The notes: generated by a model from the sequence alone, not told the origin. A DNA stretch of 64,000 nt from Podospora bellae-mahoneyi (GCF_035222275.1 NW_026946359.1:2604001-2668000); one strand, 5' to 3'; shown: positions 21,667 to 34,902, numbered from the stretch's first letter. Numbers and translations are program-made.

Positions 21667-23047
21667 ATGTTGCCTCCCGCCGCCGCAGCCGCCTTGTCCA
21701 ACAACAACGTTCACCTCGCTGTTCGTCAACACCTCGATCCCGTTGTCGTCCCCGCGCTCGAGAACACCATCGCCGTCGCCATCCCCAATGTCGTAACGTC
21801 TCTCGCGGCAGCAGCAGCAGCAGCAGCAGCGGTAGATCCAACAAATCTACCCCATCCACCACCGTCGTTCAACGACCACCCGCAAGGAGGTCAACAACCC
21901 GCGACGGCGGAAGCAGGAACCCTCATCTCCGTCACCATGACTCCCACCCTCTCCCCAATATCAAGCCCAACCGCAACCGGCACCCCCTTCTCCCCCTCGG
22001 AAAACCCCACCGAATGCCGCCTCCTAGGCTCCTTCGCCATCCTAGTCCAGCTCGCCCTCGGCGGCCTAGCCCTCCTCTCCCTCGTCTACAAACGATGGCG
22101 CGAGCGCCCCCAGCGACCGGTCAAAATCTGGTTTTTTGACGCCTCAAAGCAGGTCTTTGGGAGCGTGCTAGTCCACGGCGCAAACGTGTTCATGTCTCTG
22201 CTCACGAGCGGGAGGTTCAACATCACGACCATTGCTCCCCCGGCAACGGTGTCCGAGGCGGCGAGGAGAGGGGTGTTGATGCTTCTTAAACGGACAGCAA
22301 CGACGACAACGACGGTAGACGAATATGTACCGAACCCGTGCTCTTTTTACCTTTTAAACTTGGCTATTGATGTAGGCTCCCCCTACCCTCCCCTTAGATC
22401 TTCCCCCAACCAAATACTAACACGGCCAGACAACCCTCGGCATCCCAATCTTAATTCTCATCGTCAGAATAACCACCACTTTGGTCACTTACACCCCGCT
22501 GGGCCAACCCCCGGAGTCGGTTCAGTCAGGGCACTACGGCTCGCCCCCCAACGCGTGGTGGTGGTTGAAGCAGTCGTTTATTTACTTTTGCGGCTTGATG
22601 GGCATGAAACTTGTTGTTCTGGTCATTTTTATGATTTTTCCCTGGATCTCGGAACTGGGGGATTGGGCGCTTAAGTGGACCGAGGGCAACGAGAAGCTGC
22701 AGATTGTCTTTGTCATGATGCTGTTCCCGCTCATCATGAACGCGATGCAGTATTACATCATTGATAGCTACATCAAGAAGCAGGAGGGCAAAGGGGAGGT
22801 GGAGGGTAAGGGGTATGATGAGGTTGATCAGGAGGAGGGGGTGGATGGGTCGGTTGCGAGTGAGGATAGTGAGAGTGAAGAAGAGGAAGGACAGAGGACG
22901 CCAAGGGCTGGGAAAGGGGCGAGGGACTTGGAGAGGGACGAGTATGATCCTGATGTGGACGGGGACAGCCAGACGGTGGTGGGGAGCAGCTCGAGTCGGA
23001 TTTCGAGTCGGGGGGTGTTGACAGAGGATTTGCTTCCCAAGGAATGA
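21667..23047 (+). CDS. STIMATE/TMEM110 family membrane protein (yeast YPL162C-like)
   Basis: Two exons, 21667-22371 and 22430-23047, encode 440 residues. The family includes human STIMATE (TMEM110), an ER membrane protein that supports STIM1, and a yeast vacuolar membrane protein. The hallmark order is visible: ECRLLGSFAILVQ opening the first helix, then KRWRERPQRPVKIWFFDASKQVFGS on the membrane face, further helices (ending FYLLNLAIDTTLGIPILILIVRITT across the splice), NAWWWLKQSFIYFCGLMGMKL, and a final pair near VFVMMLFPLIMNAMQYYIIDSYIKKQ. The N-terminus carries a run of nine alanines from a GCA repeat (21808-21830) and a Pro/Ser/Thr-rich segment. The C-terminal 100 residues are acidic and disordered. 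The coding strand changes from C-rich to G-rich along the gene. Its 3' end faces the tyrosinase gene. Confidence 0.88.
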
Positions 23048-23909
23048 TTTTTTTTTTTTTTGCACGACTGAAGAAGGAATGATGGGAAATGGGTTCACGG
23101 CATTTTTCTTTCCGTTTTATGGTGTTTTTTTGGCTTGGGATTCAGGAGGGAGACGGAATGGCGTTTTATATAAGTTTTTTCCTACAGGTTTCGGATCCGT
23201 ATTCATTTTCATTTTCCTTTTCTCGTCTGCAATCATCAAGTTGGAATATCTCTCTCCACAGACCCTTCAAACCAACAGCACAGCATGGGAAAGCGTACGC
23301 ATGGGCTTTTTCGGTATTTTAGAACACAGAGGTATTTTCGGCAATAAACAACAGAAACAGATCATCGTCCGGTGTTTGGAAGTTCTCATCTAAGTAGGGT
23401 AATCTTCGCCGTCATCCGTGTTAGCAACACGCAAATTTGACACCTCACAACCGGGCAGAACTATCCAATGTACAGTGCTTTCTCTCTCTCTCTCTCTTTC
23501 AACTCGATTACATCCATCAGTAAAAGCTCAACACAACAAAAGACAACTCTGCCAAAAATACACTAGAATCTCGCCAAAAGACCTAACCGACCCACCGCAT
23601 ATTACCTTGCCTGTATTATCCACGCCTTCCAAGCTCCAACCACAAAAACATCCCAACAAGAAAAGACAAACCCAAGCCTCCAAAGCAAGAGCCAACTTGT
23701 CGAGAGTGAGTGACACCAATCCAGCAAACCAAAGGCTGCCCTCCCCTCCATAGTAATCAAACCCAAAGCCAGAGCACCAAAACAACACCAAAAAACACCA
23801 AAACCTTATCCTCCCTTTTTTGCCTTTACCTCCCTTCGCAACAATGCACACCAGAAACGAGACCATAATATCAGAAAGTCACTTCCCCGTACCCCTTTCC
23901 CTCCACAGC
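23048..23909. other. Intergenic region between convergent 3' ends
   Basis: The 3' flanks of the STIMATE-type and tyrosinase genes. It contains a TC microsatellite at 23481-23496. A frame at 23820-24422 is the shadow of the tyrosinase 3' end. Confidence 0.55.
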
Positions 23910-26128
23910 CTACAACAAATCAAAACCCACCTCCTCCTCCCCCCAAACAGGCAGCTCATCCTCACTCTGCGGCAATTTAACGCTAAAACTCCTCACCCCC
24001 AACCTCAAGCCCTCCACATCCAAAACTCCATACTCCCTCCCCCCCGACCCCAAAACAACAACCACCAACTCCTCCCTCAAAAACTTTACCACTTCCCCTT
24101 GGCTCAACCCCTCCAATCTCCCCCTTTTAACAGCCCCAATCAAGCCCGTAGTCAACGGCACCGTCCCACTTACCTCCAACTCCTTCATCGCCTCCCTCAT
24201 GCCTCCCATCCCGGCCCCGTCGGCAGCAAACACCCCCATGGCACCAACATGATTCTCTGCCTGCACCCAGTCCGCCTTGTCCTCTGGTGGGGTCCCAAAG
24301 AAGAAATAAATGGAATACGGCCCATTCAATGCTTGCTTCTTGGCTCGGATATTCACAATCCACTCTCGGTAGCTGTCATCTTGGAGTCCTCCAACTTCCC
24401 TACCAGCAGGACGATGCTTTGATGATGACTGCTGTCCTATTCTCGAAGACGCCCCCTTCCCCCGGCCACCCTTGATGCCTTGGGCTCGAAGCTCCCTCAG
24501 AAACATGTTGGCTGGACTTGACGCCCCGTACAAACGGTTAATAGCCCGTCGTACACCAGCTTGGGCATTACTCGCACCCGCAAGGTCCGTCAGCTCAGTG
24601 TAAGTGTACCCGAATTTGGTGAAGTCCCTGACGCTATCCGACGTCCAGAACCCCCCATTGGCATCAGCAAAGAACGGGGTGAGCGGTGTCTGTGAGTCTT
24701 GAATCTGGCCTCGAGAGGTCGTGTATGAATTCAGAACCGCCGCGGTAGGCGTCACCCATGATTGCGGGTACAACGTCTGCCACATGGCAAAGATACGGTC
24801 CACCATGGTGTGGTGTAGAAAGAAGATAGGGTCAAAGGCCGAGTAAGGTATGAACGACATGTGGCCGCCCTGGATATTTGGCATACCCATACCACCACCG
24901 CCAGCAAGAGTATGGACCGTGTCATGGAGAGACTCGAGGGAATCATACGAGGCGTTATTGACAAAAGGGATCCAGGCATTGTTGCTGAACCTGCTGTAGT
25001 TACCATAGTTCGAGAACAAAATGTAGAGTCGTTGGCTGAGTGACCGTTGGTTCTGATCGATCGTCATGGCCACCATGGAGTTGTTCGACTGGGCTCCGGG
25101 ACCCCAATTAGTTGGACCCCTCAGGGTCTCAGTCCAGGTATTCCACTATTACAACATTGTTAGCATCCAAGACATGCTTGCCAGTATCAAAGCTTACCGG
25201 TGCCTGTCTGAAAGCAGTAGTATTCAGAGGCCGAAACGTGTAACTGAACAGAGGGTTTGCTATCCGCTGAACGCCATTCGGACCATCTACATCGACAAAG
25301 GGACTCCCACCCACGCTCGTGGGGAGCACACTTCCGTCAGAGGGCGGGTAGGTAGCCCAATCCCAATAAGGTATTCGAAACCGCTGGACAGCGTCGAGAT
25401 AGCGCTGCTTCTGATCATTGGGCCACCAATTTGCAATCATCCGCATAACATTTGTCAAGACTTGCTGTCAACCATTATCAGCCAAAGAGCTCCAACCACC
25501 AGAAAAAGAAAACAATTCTGCCGAGAGGCTTCCAACCACATACCTCGTACAAAGCCAGATAAGGCCGGTGCCAAGTAGGAAACAATATCGAAGAGTGCGT
25601 ACAATACCCAGTCTCCTCATTCCCAGGCGTCGGTCGCACACCACCCCATGTCTGGTGCGGCATTCCATGGATACCTGTCCAACACAAAAGACACAGACAG
25701 TTAGACAAAAACCACCACCCTCCTGTAACAGAAAGCAAAAGAATTTCGGAGATGGGCAGACAGAAGAAAAAACACAAACCTGTAATCCCATACCACGACG
25801 TAGGCTCCGTCTGATCCGTAAACTGCATCATGCTCATCCCCAGCAGGTACAACGTCCACACGTCCCTGTCCTGCTCCAGCTCCCTAATCTCCCTCCGCAC
25901 TTGTACGTCCCCCGCCTGCTGGCCAGCATCCCCCCTCACCACCGTCGTCAGAGGTTCCGCAAGCTGCCGCTTCACCCGCCTGTGGACGTCGAACCCATAG
26001 TTGTAGGCTGTGGGTCTTAGTTGTTGTTGCTGTTGGTGGGGGTGGTGGTGGTGGCCGAGGCAGAAAGTGACGAGGTTGGCGAGGATGAAGAGCCGAAGGA
26101 CAATGACGGAGGCCATTGCTAACTTCAT
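23910..26128 (-). CDS. Secreted tyrosinase (type 3 copper monophenol monooxygenase)
   Basis: Four exons on the minus strand, 25780-26128, 25544-25674, 25198-25464 and 23910-25145, encode 660 residues. Tyrosinase hydroxylates monophenols and oxidises diphenols to quinones, giving melanin. The ATG at 26128 opens a signal peptide (hydrophobic residues 5-23, cleavage likely after CLG), followed at once by a His/Gln-rich stretch. Copper site A: GIHG, then YCTHSSILFPTWHRPY, which carries the Cys-x-His pair that forms the thioether in Neurospora tyrosinase. Copper site B: LHDTVH and FFLHHTMVDR. A C-terminal domain of about 250 residues follows, as in fungal latent tyrosinases. All six copper-binding His and the full length are present, so it looks functional. 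The frame extends upstream to 26176 only through a GTG. Neighbouring genes are unrelated. Confidence 0.93.
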
Positions 26129-27100
26129 CTGAGTGAGAGAGAGCAACCCCCTGGGTAGGTGTCGAACGTTGGACACAAAGGAGCGGGTGACAACCCCGGC
26201 TAGAGGCAGTCTAGGGTCTCAATAGGTAGGCTTGGGTTGGGGGGTGACACAGATATCGTGGGAAGGGGAGACGAGGGGGGTCTGTAGGGGATGGGAACCC
26301 AGGGTAAATGAGGTGATGGGTTTGGGCGGCCAGAGAGACAGAGCAGGTAGGTGAAGACGAGATAAAGTCACTGGAAATGAACGTGAATGGCACGAGACGG
26401 CACTCGGATGGGTTTGAGGAGGAAGGAAGAACTGTTTGTTGGCAGAATGAAGAGTTCAGCTGGTAAACAGCAGGCCCAGGAACTGGGGAGTGAGTTTGAC
26501 CAGCTGCGGATCCTTGTGGTACATCCATGGGCTATCACAGGGAAGCGACGTTCGGCATGAGGTCAGAATTGTGGACTCGAAGGTGAGACTGGCGAGACGG
26601 GCTGTCCCAGGTGTGTTGAGAGAGCATTGCACCTTCCTCGTTGGATCTTCTCAGGAAAGGGAGTTGCGTTGGAAGCTACTGACGGATACAAAAACGGTCC
26701 GTCCAGGGGGTAGGAGCATGCTAGAGGCACCAATGAGTGCTAGAGGAGAGGCAGCGCCGTGGGTGTCTGCATTATTTTAACAGTGTTTGTGCTGCAAACT
26801 CGGTTTCGTGCAGCGGCAAATGTCATCTCATTTGTGTTGCCTTGCCTTGCCTTGCCTTGCGCAATCCCGGGGTTGGCCACATGTGATGCTGCTTCGCTGC
26901 TCCTCATCCAGGGGAACATGTCATTTGGCACTTCCAGCACCATGGTATCTGGATGGACACAGAAGAGAAATTGGTGACATGTGAATAAATAAATCATTGA
27001 CCCATTTTTGACCACCTTGTCTACGCCCCAAACCCAGACAAATTACAACTAAATCAGTACAAAACATCAACGTTCAGCCCTGAGAGAGATATCCTTCTCA
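26129..27100. other. Intergenic region, tyrosinase promoter and RPA2 3' flank
   Basis: No gene seen. It contains five near-perfect TTGCC units at 26837-26860. Confidence 0.55.
26837..26860. repeat. Microsatellite (TTGCC)5
   Basis: Pentanucleotide run in intergenic DNA upstream of the tyrosinase gene. Confidence 0.85.
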
Positions 27101-30100
27101 TTAAGCCGCAGCCACACCACTCGGAAGCAGCTTGGGCGCTGTTGGTCTCAGGGCACTTCTCCGTGTCTGATCTTTGCTGTCCACGTTATACTTGAGCTTG
27201 ACGCCCATCGCCGCAAGCTCGACATCCAGGTACTTGAGCGCACCAGGGACCACCACCATGGTGGTGTTCTCTCCACCAATCCACTGGACGCCTTGCCCGT
27301 CCTCCCAAATCTCGCCATCTAGCTTCATGAGGTCCAGGTCCTCGATCTGGTCCAGACGCTGCGCGCAATTTCGGCAGCGCACAGTGCCGACTTGCTTTCG
27401 CTTTCCAATAAACGGAGATACCGTCGGCTGCACGGCCAGGAATGACCCGCAGTCTCGGCAGATCCACGACTTGGAATAATCGGAGCAGTTGAGCAGGCGA
27501 TCCTGGAGCAAGAAGGCCGTGCCGTGCGCCAACAGAGCATCGCGCTCCATTTCTCCCACACGGATACCACCACCCTTCTTACGGCCCTTGATCGGCTGTC
27601 CGGTTGTCGGCACGACTGGACCAGTCGTACGGACCTGGTACTTGTCGTTTACCATGTGTCTCAGTCTCTGGTAGTAGACAACACCAATGTAAATGTCGCA
27701 CATGAACTCCTCGCCCGTGATGCCGGAATACATGGGCTCGTTTCCGTGGTAGTTGTAGCCAGCCTTCATCAGCTGATGCCCAAAGTAGTCGGCCGCCATG
27801 TTCTCCTCGCTGAACTTGAACGGCGTCGAGTCCTGAGCAAGACCATGTAGCGCGCCTGCCTTGCCTGCAAGAGACTCGACAAACATGCCAATTGTCATGC
27901 GGGACGGGAAAGCGTGAGGGTTGATGATGACATCAGGCTGGATGCCCGTCTCCGAAAAGGGCATGTCGACAGCAGGCCACTTCTGCGAGCAAACGCCCTT
28001 CTGACCGTGACGAGAAGAGAACTTGTCGCCGATGACCGGAGATCTGGGAACGCGAAGCTTGATCGAGAGAGTCTGGAGAGGCTCGTTTCCAGTGTCGCTG
28101 CCAATCACGCGAACCTCCTCAATGAAGGCATCTTCGGCCTCCTTGTATCGCTCCCAATGCGTGATACCATCCCGGTTCACCAGCTTACCCGAGTAGTCGG
28201 CCGAAACGGTGTGCCAGGCGGCGATGATATCGCCTTCCCTGACCAGCCGGCCAACATAGGGCAGTCCGTCCTCGTCGAGCATCTCCCGATCAGACGCCCG
28301 GATGGGGCTTCCCGGAGCAAACCCAAACATTTTGGTGGTGGTCTTGGAGCTGCGTGTCCTCGAGTCATCCTTCAGACTGATCTTCTTGGTCTTGTAGATG
28401 CTACCGTGGCCAAAACCACGTTCGTGCGCTGATTTGTTGATAATCATGGCGTCGTCCATGTCGTAACCGGTATAGGAAATGACGGCAACCACGGCGTTGA
28501 ATCCGTTGGGGAAGTTGTCGAAACCATATGTGTTGTGCAGTGGTGATCGGACGACTGGTGTTTGACCGGTTTGAATGCGGTACATTTTGTTGTCCGTCCG
28601 ATGCGCGAGTGCTGCGCCTGGTGTGCCCATAGTTTGCTTACCCATCTGACATTGGTACATGTTACGGGGAGACTGGTTAAAATCCGAGAATGGTGTCATG
28701 TTGGCCAGAATGGACAGGATGTTGGTCGGATCAAACTCGACGTGAGTCGAATCGCCAGGAACAATTTCTTGTTCTACGCAAGCAATCGACATGTAAGGCT
28801 GCTCGTAAGGACCTACCATATCCTCCTTGTTCAGAGCAAGGTACTTCACGGGCCGGACCATCCTTGAGGTGTTGGATGCCATGTAGATACCTGGGTACGA
28901 GCCGCCATTGGAGGTGGGGACATAACCAATCTCAAGCTCAAGGGGAATCCCATGGCCACCCTCGACCTTCAGCTGTCGCAAGGTGTCGGCGAGAGGCTTG
29001 GCGTTCTGCGGAGCACACCAGCCTACAACCTTGCCGTCAAGCATCACTACCACGCTTTCAGTAGTGGCGGCTGAGGAATAGTTGTTGACTCCGAGCTCCA
29101 GCAGCACCCCAGGGACGGCCGAGACATCAGCGGCTTTCGTGGTGATTTTGCACTTGTGAGCAAAGTGATTTAACAACCCACAGGGCGAACCATCAGGAGT
29201 GTGGACGGGACAGAGGAAGCCCCAGGACTCTGGCAGCAGCTTACGGACCGTGGTGGTCTTGAGCTGCGCGAAGAAACTACCACGATGGACCATGCGGAAG
29301 TGACTGATGAAACGAAGGAAGTTGAGCTTTTCCGCCACAACGGTAAAACCAGACACCTGCTGAAGATCAAGGCCGGAAGGACTCTGCAGATTGCCCGTCG
29401 AAAGGAAATACTCCAAAGCGTTACCGATGTTCTCGTTCGTCTTGCGGAAGATGTGCCCTGGGAACTGCTTTCTGAAACTCTCAGAGACAAACGAGTCGGT
29501 TGGGTTGCGCCTCAGATGGTCGCGCAGTGCTCCCCTCAACGCAGTCGACAGCAGGTCCTCAAGTCGCTCCTTTAAGATCATGCCGTATAGGAAACCGCCG
29601 AGCAAGATTTCTTGGTTCTGGACAGCGTCAGGATTGTCAACGGCACAATCGCCGGCGACAAGGGCATAGAGCTTTCGGCACATGAACAAGAGCATTTTGA
29701 ACTTGTCCGTGTCCTGCTCCTCTGTGACATCGTTGCAGCCAAGGTGAACAAGAACCACCTTCCGTAGGAACTCGGTGCCGACCTCGTAATCAGTCATGGT
29801 GTCCGGCACGCCGAGCACGACCCGAAACTTTTGGCCGAGATAGGCTCGCGTCTGCTTCTTGGTGTATAGATTGTAGGTCTTGTACGTGCGTAGGAGAAGC
29901 TCGACACGATCCGTCAAGAAGGTGTTCTCCACCCCCTTGGAGGTGGGTGGGCCAACCAAGGACTCGAAGATCTCGCGATCGTTGGTCTCGACGAGTGCCT
30001 TCAAGATCATCATGACTGGCACAAGATACTCATTCTTCCTCCAAGAGAATCTGAATGTGACATTGCCGTCGTTGAGGTAATGGAGCACATTGGTCTGTGA

Positions 30101-30874
30101 CGTTTCGTCTGGCCGGACCGATCGTACTATGATACCATGCGGTGTGTAGGAAGGACCTCGGTTCGTGAAACTAGGACGGGTGATGGCAAGAGGGAAGTTC
30201 CTCTTGTTCATGAGCAGCAGACGGATAATCTTCTCGATACCGTTGATGACGAAATAGCCGCCCAATTCTTCCGACTCCTCTTTCCTCTTCACGAGCTGCG
30301 CGGGGCTGTTGTTTTCCAAGTGACACTTGTTGGACTGTACATTGGCAGCATTCGTTAGACAAAGCCTAGAATCCCAAGCCGTAAGAGGGGGAAATCAGCC
30401 TACCTTGACCATGATGGGCATTTGCCCCAGCTCACGGACAAACTCGTGGGCGTCGCCATTGTTGATACGGTACTCGAGAACAGCTGTAAGTTTGCCTCGG
30501 TAAGAGACATGCCGCTCTCTGCACTCGGCCGGAAAGATCTCTCGTCTCTTTGCGAACTTGTTGGACTGTGCAACCTGAGCTTTTTGGAGAGTGACACTCT
30601 TGTAGCGAACCGTCAACTTGTTTCTGCTCGCGGGATCGGCCCTTTCGTCACCATCGAGAAACGTCTTAGTCCCTATCTCGGCGATGGCGTGGTCGAGCAA
30701 ACTTGGCTTGCCATCGTTGCGGAAGAGAGCGTTAAAAGCCTCGATGTGTGGGTTGACAGCCTCTTGAAGTGCTGGGTATGCGGTTTGGTCGGTAGGAGGG
30801 TTACGAAACAACTTCTCTCGGCGAAGTGTGTGGTACCCGTGCTCCCAGGTTGTGTTGGTCCGTTCGGGGGCCAT
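27101..30874 (-). CDS. rpa2: DNA-directed RNA polymerase I second-largest subunit (RPA135/A135)
   Basis: Two exons on the minus strand, 30404-30874 and 27101-30334 (69-base intron), encode 1234 residues. It forms half of the catalytic cleft of RNA polymerase I, which makes the 35S rRNA precursor in the nucleolus. Visible family marks are the N-terminal EHGYHTLRREKLF, the lobe and fork regions with WGFLCPVHTPDGSPCGLLNH, the hybrid-binding segment with NGFNAVVAVISYTGYDMDDA, GDKFSSRHGQKGVCS, and the anchor-region four-Cys zinc site (C1116, C1119, C1144, C1147). The IGKRKQVGTVRC spacing and the short C-terminal tail are polymerase I type rather than II or III. The splice joins MPIMVK to SNKCHLENNSPAQL, restoring the conserved segment. 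Length is close to the yeast subunit (1203). Confidence 0.97.
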
Positions 30875-31648
30875 TTTGGTTGCTATCGCGACACACTCCT
30901 GTGTCGGAATTCGAGACTATGTATGTTGGGGGGTCACCAATGGAGAAATTGGCAACAATCCTCGTCCGGGCTGGCACCGGGCTGTTTAAGCGCTCATACT
31001 ACAGTGTGGAGTTTTCGGGGTGCGTGGTTGAGTGGTGGGTGGTGAGCGGTGGCTTGATTTGTCTGGGGAATGGATTCGCGCCTGCGCTTGGTGGTGAGCG
31101 TTGCACTGCAAGTGAACTTTTTTTCTGCCCGCCCCTCTTATCGCTTATCGGACGAACACCGCCAAGCAATGCAATGCAACAGGGTTATCCGTAGTCCTGT
31201 GGAAGCTACAAGTGGGGCAAGTACCACGAGCGGACTTCAGCACTTCTCTGGTATCTATCATGATAATGATAACCTCGAATTTTTGTTTGCTTCCCTTTTT
31301 TCGTCTCGAAGCTAGGTTTGGCCCCAGGTGAACAACAGCCTTGAACGAGATTTCATTTCCATGGCTCGACCTTCAAGTCCAGCGTGACCACACTTCAAGG
31401 CCCGCGCATATAGTTCCACAGATGGACTGGCCGCATCATCTAAGCCTGGAAGCTTCCCACGGCTTGGATGCCTTCCACATGAACAGTTATGATGAAGCAA
31501 ACTCTAAGCTAAATTCGTCAAGTGAACCCTAAAAGGTAAAGACTGATACTTAAACGATGGGCGCATCAATTTCTCCAGACCGGTTCCCTGGTCCCTCGCC
31601 AACCATCGCCATCAACAACACCACTCACGAGAAAACTTCCGCGACAGC
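30875..31648. other. Intergenic region, RPA2 promoter
   Basis: Upstream flank of rpa2 and of the decayed F-box-like gene. No further feature was recognised. Confidence 0.55.
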
Positions 31649-33232
31649 ATGGAGACAAAACGGACTGGCTGGTGGTCCTGCCCCCAGGAAATTCAGGACA
31701 TGATCCTCGACGAGGTTTCCAGGGACGGAAACAGCTCCATCGCTCATTGTGCCGCTGTTTGTAGGAGCTGGCAACAAGCATCGAGAAGAAGCTTTCGCCC
31801 GACTGACAGTTACCTTGAAGAGATTGGGCAACTTCAGTAGCATGATCAAAAAGCGACGGCATCTTATCAAAAACGTCTGGCTTTCCATTGACTGCGCAGC
31901 AGTTGGCCGGCCTACAGACTTTGCGCTCTACAAGACTATCAGCTCCCTGCTCCTGGAGCTTAGCAAATGGGAAGCTCGTGGGGAGTTTCATCTCGAGATC
32001 AGTGTTCGCTGGGCAGCAGACTCGCACCAGTGCTTTTCAATATCTCCAGACTGGCTCGGATTTCCACCATAGGGAAGAGTCGGACCGTACAATTTCTCCC
32101 GCCGATCACAGCGAACCAGCTCGACATCTTCATTCTCACTGTTTAATGCATCTATTTGTGCGGCTATATCATGCTTCGACCCGTTGTCTCTTTCCCACAG
32201 ACTTCCCTTCAGTACCAGCTGTCACTAGCCTCCTAGTGCGTCGGCAGACGAAATGCGAATGAATTAGCAGGGAAGGCTTCAATCGCCTTCTTGATCTGCT
32301 TCCTACTCTGCGGCAGATTCGCTATGAGCCTTGGAGATCCCTGGAAGGCAGGAATTCAGTTCGCAACACTCGCATCACAGTAGAAGGTAGGTAAATTTGA
32401 CTCTACATCTACACATCCATACTGATTCGATGGCCTATTATTCATCACAGGACTGCACAGAGCTACCTTCAGCCACAATCTAGCCAAAGTCGTGGTTTTC
32501 GGTGACTTCAACGAAGACTTCGATGAGTGCTGGCGTGCGGATAGGCGATGGCACCGCGTACCTATATCGTCAAGTCGGACAAACCCTCGCATGGCATCAC
32601 CAGAGATCAGACAGGCTTTTGCCCAAATCTCTCGTCCCCTCGTCCATCTTTCATTGTCATTTGCAGCAGATGCAAGTGACTTCTTCGAAACCTGTCAGCG
32701 CAGCTGGGTTTGGACGACGCTGACCTCTCTTGCGCTCACATCCAATCCCTTGGCCCCAAACAAGGACCCCAAGATAGTCAACGACATGCTTGAGAAGACC
32801 GGCATCGTGGCGCTATAAATGCCAAAACTAGACGTCATGGAGCTGTGGGACGGCAGAAGGGGTCTCGCTTGTGTCTTCCGGTATCAAGCCTCTAGGGATC
32901 GCGCAGGCCACAACGCAAAAATCACATGGCGAAGCGCCTGGCCTCTGGAGTTGGAACCCCGTGTGTGTAAGGCCTGGGCGGCAGTGGCAGTCAAACGTGA
33001 CAACCGGGAGGGAGAGTTCGACGTCGTCAAAGACCCGGAGATCCTGAATTTTGGGGAGGACGAGATCAGGTCACACGGGGATGCGATCCATCATTTGCAG
33101 CTTGTGAGCGAGGGGATCCGCCCGGTGTCGTTGTGGAAGATCAGGTATGAGTCGCGGTTTTTGATTGACGGGGCCAGCATTGGAAGAGAAGCTCCGTGTT
33201 GTTTGTTAAACTTGCCTGGGCGAATGGTTTGA
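31649..33232 (+). pseudogene. Decayed F-box-like protein gene (DUF6546-type tail)
   Basis: Fragments of one fungal F-box-like protein lie in order on the plus strand but in several frames. The first, from the ATG at 31649, has an F-box-like start (CPQEIQDMILDEV, then AAVCRSWQQ). The next, in another frame from about 31790, reads AFARLTVTLKRLGNFSSM and NVWLSIDC. A third, near 32280, reads NRLLDLLPTLRQIRYEPWRS. Then come AKVVVFGDFNEDFDECW near 32480 and SRPLVHLSLSFAADASDFF near 32625. Last is MPKLDVMELWDGRRGLACVF to the end near 33232. An in-frame TAA (32816-32818) sits just before MPKLDVMEL, where I recall the family having Gln. The order and motifs match F-box-like proteins with a DUF6546-type tail as I remember them; the name of that domain is from memory. 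Introns could explain one frame change but not all of the breaks. Confidence 0.65.
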
Positions 33233-34902
33233 TTATATTGGCTGCCTGCATGTATCGAGTGGATGACAAGTCCTAAAACGAGTCTTTCGGGTGCGGTGCC
33301 CAGGTCTTGGGGATAGAAAGATGTTCACTCAGTTTGATAGTCCTTACTTTCTGGCAGAATAGCACAGATGCTTCCAAACCGTATATCATGTATTAGTTTG
33401 CATCGGTGGTGTAGCGTTGCAATTTGCTGCCGGCATGACCCCCAATCATGGGAAGTTGACCTGCCCCCTGTGAGATTGTAACCTCTTGAACAGACTGAAC
33501 TGTGTATTTGGTGCTGCTTGCATCCTATCCCAACTTCACACCAGAAAGCCTCTGTGTTGCTCTTGGAAAGAACCCATGCCAAATATGCAGACACGGGACC
33601 TGCACTTACGCAGACTGAGTGGCATACGGCACACACAGTGAGAAGTCACCGTAACGTTCCTACCGTTGGCGCATGAGGTAGACCACCTGCAACCCGAAAT
33701 ATCTACCTAGGTAGCAATCAACACCCAGCTTGAGATGCAGAGGTGTTAACATGTATCATTTCTTTCAAGATCCACCAAATGCCGGCCTCTGCAGCTGTCA
33801 AAGAGCACGAAGGCTCGTACAAACAGACCCCTGTCATGATGTAAGTGGTGTTAGAACGCCATCCCGTCTGCAGCGTCCCAGAGATCCCTCTCAATCGCAC
33901 AGCGCCATTTTTCGTTCCAAGTAAGATGTCTAGATATCAGGTGCCTCGGAGGTAATTAAGGTTTGAGTTTGGAAGGCAACTGCATAAGGTACCCCCATTA
34001 CGATCGCGGGGCAGTCACAGCCAGCCTGACTACCAATACCTACCCTCACTGCCCTGATCAGATTTGATGGTTTTCTCCTTGCACCAAACCTTTCACCTCC
34101 TCCCATCTTTTTTGAACTCATCCTCGACGATACACGTTTGGATGGGTGGTTTTTTATTAGCACACTGCATCCCATACCCTTGACGGCACCCCCCTGCTGC
34201 ACTCTGCCGGCCGTGTGCCCTTTCTTTCTGCCCCCCCGCGCAACCGCTCGCTGCCGCCGCTTGGCCCCCCCAGACTTTTGAGGTGAGGGCTCAGCGCAGC
34301 GCAGCACTGACACCTCCTGCAACCCGGTCGATCTGAGCCGCCGCTTTTGCCCATTGATCACAGACGATCGTCTCGTCCTGCCGACGTCTTTTCTCTGCCT
34401 CTTGTCCTCGTCGTCCAGCTGCTGCTGCCGCCGCTCCGCCCCCAGACGGCGCAAACGAATGAAACCCTGATCATAGCCGCTGTCTTGTTCGACATTGCCA
34501 GGGCACCATCATCAAGTCTTCACACGCACAAAAGGCACGGACCACAGCTTGAGGTGACTGCACTACCGTTACCCATATTTGGTGTTCCCCGGTGCCATCT
34601 CTTCCAGTGCCTTGTGTGGGCCGACCTGATCGCTCACCCGCACCCCGCGTCTGGCTTCTCACCGATCACAAAAAGGAATTCATTCTGTTTCCCATCTGCT
34701 GCGAAATTGCACCAACTCTTCGAACTCAGGTCATACGAGACATATTATCTTCTTAATTTTGCGCCGCCAGGGCCATCTCTGGGCCCAGCAGCTCACTTAA
34801 AACAAGCTCACCAACGACCTCGAGCCCTCTGTTTATCATCTACACAACAGCCCGGCCCACCTACCAGTTTTCACTTAAACATCGCGGCGTCGTTGACGAA
34901 TC
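33233..34902. other. Intergenic region upstream of ARL8
   Basis: No gene supported. A palindromic TACCTAGGTA lies near 33704-33713. The stretch 34160-34450 is GC-rich. The 222-codon frame at 34347-35015 overlaps ARL8 exon 1 in another frame and looks like leader sequence. Confidence 0.5.
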
